This document shows, piece by piece, positions 5,481-8,915 of a stretch of DNA of 8,915 bases (position 1 is its first letter; the number at the start of each line of letters is the position of its first letter). A model generated the notes under the pieces. It was not told where the DNA came from and did not search any database. It worked only from the letters and a program-made list of their open reading frames with translations. The position numbers and the translations under genes were made by a program. Source of the DNA: Fibrobacteria bacterium GUT77 (GTDB taxonomy: Bacteria; Fibrobacterota; Chitinivibrionia; Chitinivibrionales; Chitinispirillaceae); the NCBI GenBank assembly GCA_001462255.1, contig LIUJ01000134.1:1-8915 (forward strand), read 5' to 3'.

Positions 5481-6950
5481 TTATCGGTTTGCCGCCGGCT
5501 TAGGCGTTGACGTAACGTTGCTGATGTACTTTTTAATGAGCTCCGCGGCGATGTAGCTTGAGTGTACCGTCCAGTAGTCGCCGTGCGTAGTTACCACGCC
5601 CACGGCTATACGCTGACTTTTGTTGTTCGGATTCCTGGCGAATCCCACGAACCAGTCTACGCGTCCCAACCCCACTTGGTTTACCGATCCCGTTTTCCCT
5701 CCGAACTCGAAAGCGTTGTACCGGGGCGACTCGCGCAGCCGGCGGAAGGTGTTGCGGGCGGTGCCGTAGTGCGTTACTTTTGTCATAAGCCCCCTAAGCT
5801 CCGCCGCCGTGCGTTCCTTTACCGCGCGGCGCCACACGTTTGTTTTTCTAACGTAAACGCAGGAGTCGCCGCGTAGCGAACGGACGGTGTCAACTACGGT
5901 GGGATCAAAAATCACCCCGTTTTCGCATATCGCCCCGGCTAAGAGCGCGCCCATTAGGGGAGTAATCGTGGTCTTGCGGTTGAAACCGGAGGCGAACTCC
6001 GCCACGGAAAAGCCGGTGTCCGGCGCGAACATTTCGCTAATGTCAACGTCGTACTCAAAGGGTATGGTCTCGTTGAACCCGAAGCGCCGCCCGTATTCCG
6101 CCACAATATCCTTGTTTATCTTGAATAGCGCTATACGCGCGAAGACCGGGTTTACGGAATAGGCGTAGGCGTCTTCTAAAGTAATTTCGCGCGAGACCTT
6201 GAGATCCTTTCGCAACTGCGCGGTGTATAGCGTGTGGTTGCGCCCAAAATGCTCCAGTACCGTTTTGCCGTGCATTCCGCCCCGTTCTATGGCGGCGGCG
6301 GCTACTATTGTTTTGAATACGGAGGCCGCCGGAAAGCGGTTCCTCAAATAGAGCTCTTTACCGTCCATCGCCTCGCCCTCGCCGGCATAAGACGCGAGCG
6401 CCAAAACGCGACCGGTAGACGGGTCAACGGCGGCCACCGCCGCGTAGCGCGGTTTGTATTGACGAAACATGCTCATGGCATACTTGTAGAGGGTCGTATC
6501 AACGCTGAGGGACACATAGAGCGTGTCGGTGCCGCCGTCTTTGTCTTTGCCCCTATTAAAAAACCCCTTTTCCGCGCCGCTTGCCGGAACGGCGATTTGT
6601 TGACGCGACGCGGTTACGCCTATATCGTATTCCTTAACCAACCGGCGCAGGTCAACGAACGCCGTTTTGTTGTCGGGAACGGCCTTTTTGACCGCTTTAT
6701 TCGCGTTTACGCGCTTGGCTTTGTCGGCGGCTTTATTGGTATCAACGGCATTAATCGTATCAACGGCGGCGACCGCCTTCGTCTTTTTACCTCCGCCGCA
6801 AGGCCCGGCAAACTTGACAATCAATATTGTCAACACTACAGCGGCCAATACGACGCGAATCCTCCCCTTTTCGGGGATCTTGAAGCTCCGCGGGCCTAAA
6901 GCGCCCTTTGTCGCCCCACGTCTTTTCGGCGGACTTACGTAGTCGTTCAA
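5481..6950 (-). CDS. Penicillin-binding transpeptidase, single-span, lacking an obvious pedestal domain
   Basis: Predicted D,D-transpeptidase that cross-links peptidoglycan in the periplasm. The 489-residue protein has a basic cytoplasmic N-terminus, one membrane span (about 33-49, VVLAAVVLTILIVKFAG), then an Ala/Lys-rich linker (about 55-95). The penicillin-binding domain (about 140-475) carries all three active-site motifs: SVFK (210-213, nucleophile Ser210 and Lys213), SVN (265-267) and KTGS (419-422). AAVDPSTGRVLALASY (173-188) is the typical entry strand of FtsI/PbpA-like domains. It is shorter than FtsI or PBP2 (about 580-650) because there is little room for the usual N-terminal dimerisation/pedestal domain. 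TTG start at 6950, four bases after the stop of the barrel gene, with GGAGG (6961-6965) inside that gene's end; the two must be one operon. It could instead be a specialised or regulatory class B-like PBP; a class D beta-lactamase is unlikely given the membrane anchor and length. Confidence 0.88.
   Translation of the reverse strand: MNDYVSPPKRRGATKGALGPRSFKIPEKGRIRVVLAAVVLTILIVKFAGPCGGGKKTKAVAAVDTINAVDTNKAADKAKRVNANKAVKKAVPDNKTAFVDLRRLVKEYDIGVTASRQQIAVPASGAEKGFFNRGKDKDGGTDTLYVSLSVDTTLYKYAMSMFRQYKPRYAAVAAVDPSTGRVLALASYAGEGEAMDGKELYLRNRFPAASVFKTIVAAAAIERGGMHGKTVLEHFGRNHTLYTAQLRKDLKVSREITLEDAYAYSVNPVFARIALFKINKDIVAEYGRRFGFNETIPFEYDVDISEMFAPDTGFSVAEFASGFNRKTTITPLMGALLAGAICENGVIFDPTVVDTVRSLRGDSCVYVRKTNVWRRAVKERTAAELRGLMTKVTHYGTARNTFRRLRESPRYNAFEFGGKTGSVNQVGLGRVDWFVGFARNPNNKSQRIAVGVVTTHGDYWTVHSSYIAAELIKKYISNVTSTPKPAANR
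6732..6767 (-). repeat. 18-base tandem duplication in the linker of the transpeptidase
   Basis: Two adjacent 18-base units, both beginning GCCGTTGATAC on the minus strand and identical at 15 of 18 positions, encode AVDTIN and AVDTNK (residues 62-73). They lie in the Ala/Lys-rich linker between the membrane span and the catalytic domain, where length changes should be tolerated. Confidence 0.75.
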
Positions 6951-6954
6951 GGCT

Positions 6955-8637
6955 TCAGAACCTCCACGCGGTGTGTAAGTTCATGTGGTTGTCGGAGACC
7001 AATTTACCGTCGTCTTCCAATTTCCAACCGTAGCGGTAGTCCAAAATCAGCGACAAACCGACAAACAACTCAACGCCGGCGCGGTAACCCCAGTATAGGC
7101 CGGGAGAGCGGTCAAACGAACCCGCCGTTTTACGCTCGCCGTTGGCGCCAAGCTCTAAATTTCCCTCTTTATCGTACTTATTGTAGGCGCCTATGTCGGC
7201 GTTCCGTATGTATGCCTCCGCAATGCTAAGCATGGGGACGTTATCCATGATTGCCTTCCCGAAACCCGCCGTCGCCTCAAAATACCGGTTCGTCGCGGAG
7301 CTGCCGTCCTCCCTGTACGTGCCGTCCATGTATTGGTACGTGCCGCCCAACGTCAGCACGTCGAGAACGTCCATACCTATGCGCCCGTAAATTCCGTTTA
7401 AAGAAACGCTCTTTAAGGATTCGTCCTTGCTTCTCATTAGGCCGCGCGAGTAGCGCTCTTCCAAATAATAGGTATCAAAGTGCCCCGGCATAAAGCTACC
7501 CCCGATTTTGCGGTACTCAACGTTGCCGGTGAGCTTCCACAACCGTATCCCCACCCCAGGCACGCCTATTCCCCACCCGGAGACGCCGTCGGCGCGGAAA
7601 GCCGACTGAGCGTAGATATCAACGTCCAAAAGATCGGTTCTAACGACTGGCAAACAAACGTCGAACCCGTACACGCCAAAAGAACGCTTGCCGTTGCGCA
7701 AACCTTCTACCCGCGAACTGTCCAAATAAAAAGGACGCGTACCGTCGCCCAAAGTATCTTTTGAGTAAACGGTATCGCCGACGTTCGTCCACTTCTTGGT
7801 CGGCGCGTACACGTTCGCGTCTACGGCGTACATTCCGCCCACGGACAACCCGTCCAACAAAAACATACCGCTCGTTTTGAGCGGACGCGCCGCTATACGC
7901 GCCGCGTAAACCCCGCCCTTGTCACCCATCTCCGAAAAATCGGAAATCAACGTCTGCGCGGTCAAACCTATCGGAAAAACGTCGTTCAAATAAAATTGCA
8001 ATCCGAGCAACTTCTCGTCAGGATAGCGCAACATATTGGTAAACCGATCAACGATCATTCCGTAACCCAGCGTAACGTTAGACAACCCGCCGAACTTGAC
8101 GAAGAGCGGCTCGTTCTCGCGCCCGTAACGCACGTAGCGTATCTTGCGCAGTACGGCCTCCGCCGTGTGGTTCTTAAAGTCCCACCCCTTGTCCGACAAT
8201 TTGAACTTGTTGGTAACAAAAAGCTCCAAATCGAGGAAGACGCCGAACTTCCAAATGGGAATGTCCGCGCCCAAAGCAACGCGCCCCCAATTCTTGCCGT
8301 CTACGGTGGTTAAGCCGAAACCCAGCTCAAAATCCGGCTTAGCGAATATTGGGGTAGTGTCTACCTCTCCGCCGTTTTTCCTAACGTCGCCCCGTTGGCC
8401 GCCGTCGGAAGAAACGCCGGCGCCGAGCGTAACGCCGGCGTCTTGGGCGGTATCGGCGGATTCCGAATCGGAAGCCGATTCGTCGTCGGGCGCCTCAGGC
8501 CGCGCTATCGCCCCCTCGTCAATGACCGCGTCGTAGCCGTCGTCCTGCTCCCCCGCCGCTCCGAAAACGGCAAACACGCCCGCAAAAACGGCCGCGCCGA
8601 CCACCCGACGGGTGCAACAAAAAGCGCCGCAGTTCAT
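6955..8637 (-). CDS. Predicted outer-membrane beta-barrel protein, family not recognised
   Basis: 560 residues. A signal peptide is clear: basic CTRR at 8-11, a hydrophobic core (VVGAAVFAGVFAVFGAA, 12-28) and probable cleavage just after Ala27-Ala28. An acidic, low-complexity Asp/Glu/Ser/Ala segment follows (about 30-70). From about residue 100 the sequence is rich in alternating aromatic/hydrophobic residues with Gly/Asp/Asn turns (for example FELGFGL, WGRVALGADI, FGVFLDLELF, GLSLILDYRYGW), as expected of transmembrane beta-strands. It ends in LHTAWRF, a terminal Phe like the BamA-recognised last strand. I do not recognise the family; a porin- or assembly-type role is inference only. AGGAGGG (8643-8649) precedes the ATG by five bases. 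The transpeptidase gene follows four bases after the TGA, so the barrel is tied to cell-wall synthesis by operon structure. The N-terminus has three cysteines (3, 7, 8), all within the signal peptide. Confidence 0.8.
   Translation of the reverse strand: MNCGAFCCTRRVVGAAVFAGVFAVFGAAGEQDDGYDAVIDEGAIARPEAPDDESASDSESADTAQDAGVTLGAGVSSDGGQRGDVRKNGGEVDTTPIFAKPDFELGFGLTTVDGKNWGRVALGADIPIWKFGVFLDLELFVTNKFKLSDKGWDFKNHTAEAVLRKIRYVRYGRENEPLFVKFGGLSNVTLGYGMIVDRFTNMLRYPDEKLLGLQFYLNDVFPIGLTAQTLISDFSEMGDKGGVYAARIAARPLKTSGMFLLDGLSVGGMYAVDANVYAPTKKWTNVGDTVYSKDTLGDGTRPFYLDSSRVEGLRNGKRSFGVYGFDVCLPVVRTDLLDVDIYAQSAFRADGVSGWGIGVPGVGIRLWKLTGNVEYRKIGGSFMPGHFDTYYLEERYSRGLMRSKDESLKSVSLNGIYGRIGMDVLDVLTLGGTYQYMDGTYREDGSSATNRYFEATAGFGKAIMDNVPMLSIAEAYIRNADIGAYNKYDKEGNLELGANGERKTAGSFDRSPGLYWGYRAGVELFVGLSLILDYRYGWKLEDDGKLVSDNHMNLHTAWRF
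6961..6965 (-). promoter_or_regulatory. Ribosome binding site for the TTG-started transpeptidase
   Basis: GGAGG on the minus strand, in the last codons of the barrel gene, ten bases before TTG 6950-6948. No ATG or GTG lies nearby in frame before the membrane span, so this site selects the TTG start. Confidence 0.7.
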
Positions 8638-8915
8638 GGATACCCTCCTAAAAAGGTTTTTTGACGGGTTAACGCTAAAACGCCGCTACACATACAATAC
8701 AATAATACAAATATATATTACCGAACGCAGCGCTTACAAAAATATTGCTACGAAGATTGCGGCATCTCGCGTATAAAGGTTTTGCGCCTTCCTCTAAACG
8801 ACATTTCAAATTGAGAACCCACACGAAAAAATTTCCTACCCAAACACACAATATCCGCCTACCAACTCCCGTAAATCCCCTAAAACACCCCGAAAAAGGC
8901 CATTTCGACAGGCTT
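8638..8915. other. Non-coding upstream region of the outer-membrane-protein operon, to the window edge
   Basis: About 280 bases. The part near the gene holds the ribosome site and a candidate promoter; beyond 8740 it turns C/A-rich on the plus strand with no gene seen. One minus-strand frame stays open from the edge to about 8660 but has no ATG, no ribosome site and unlikely composition. The last bases, TTTCGACAGGCTT (8903-8915), look like the start of a common short intergenic repeat that is cut off by the window. Confidence 0.55.
8712..8739 (-). promoter_or_regulatory. Candidate promoter for the outer-membrane protein and transpeptidase operon
   Basis: On the minus strand TTGTAA (8739-8734) and TATATA (8717-8712) are 16 bases apart, giving a leader of about 65-70 bases before the ATG at 8637. 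AT-rich surroundings make other boxes possible. Confidence 0.4.

Noticed and set aside
6234..6899. Long plus-strand open frame opposite the transpeptidase gene
   Set aside because: It is a shadow of the recognised coding strand, without ribosome site or recognisable domain. The promoter-like sequence at 5407 is too far away to rescue it.
8660..8914. Open minus-strand frame of about 85 codons at the right edge
   Set aside because: It has no ATG, no ribosome site, a Cys/Trp/Phe-rich composition typical of non-coding sequence, and overlaps the candidate promoter.

Overview
This window looks like an ordinary chromosomal segment of a Gram-negative bacterium, most likely of the Fibrobacterota (Fibrobacter-like) lineage. 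The best clue is a HisA protein of the eukaryotic HIS6 type; from memory, Fibrobacter succinogenes is the notable bacterial carrier of that type. A large predicted outer-membrane barrel protein, two predicted lipoproteins and a penicillin-binding protein fit a didermic cell. Genes are GC-rich and the spaces between them are clearly AT-rich.

Layout from left to right. At 1-446 (minus) is the first part of serC (phosphoserine aminotransferase), running off the left edge. A roughly 310-base divergent intergenic region follows and holds a MITE-like inverted-repeat element. Then come hisA (756-1529, plus) and an ApbE-type flavin transferase (1581-2570, plus), probably co-transcribed. A lipoprotein built of MORN_2/YwqK-type repeats (2692-3465, plus) has its own candidate promoter. 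A palindromic repeat lies at the convergent junction (3475-3554).

The right-hand part is all on the minus strand. Read in the direction of transcription from 8637 it holds a predicted outer-membrane protein, then a single-span penicillin-binding transpeptidase that starts with TTG only four bases after the barrel gene's stop. After a 147-base gap come pgi (glucose-6-phosphate isomerase) and a YjbQ-family protein that overlaps pgi by ATGA. The right edge (8638-8915) is non-coding as far as can be seen and carries the candidate promoter of the outer-membrane-protein operon.

Functionally this is core metabolism (serine, histidine, glycolysis, flavinylation) beside an envelope pair (outer-membrane protein plus peptidoglycan transpeptidase). 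I found no tRNA, rRNA, CRISPR array, transposase, phage gene or recognisable defence system. The items most worth a second look are the eukaryotic-type HisA, the tightly linked outer-membrane protein/short penicillin-binding protein pair, the two kinds of small inverted-repeat elements between genes, the atypical lipoboxes, and a promoter-like sequence pointing antisense into the transpeptidase gene.
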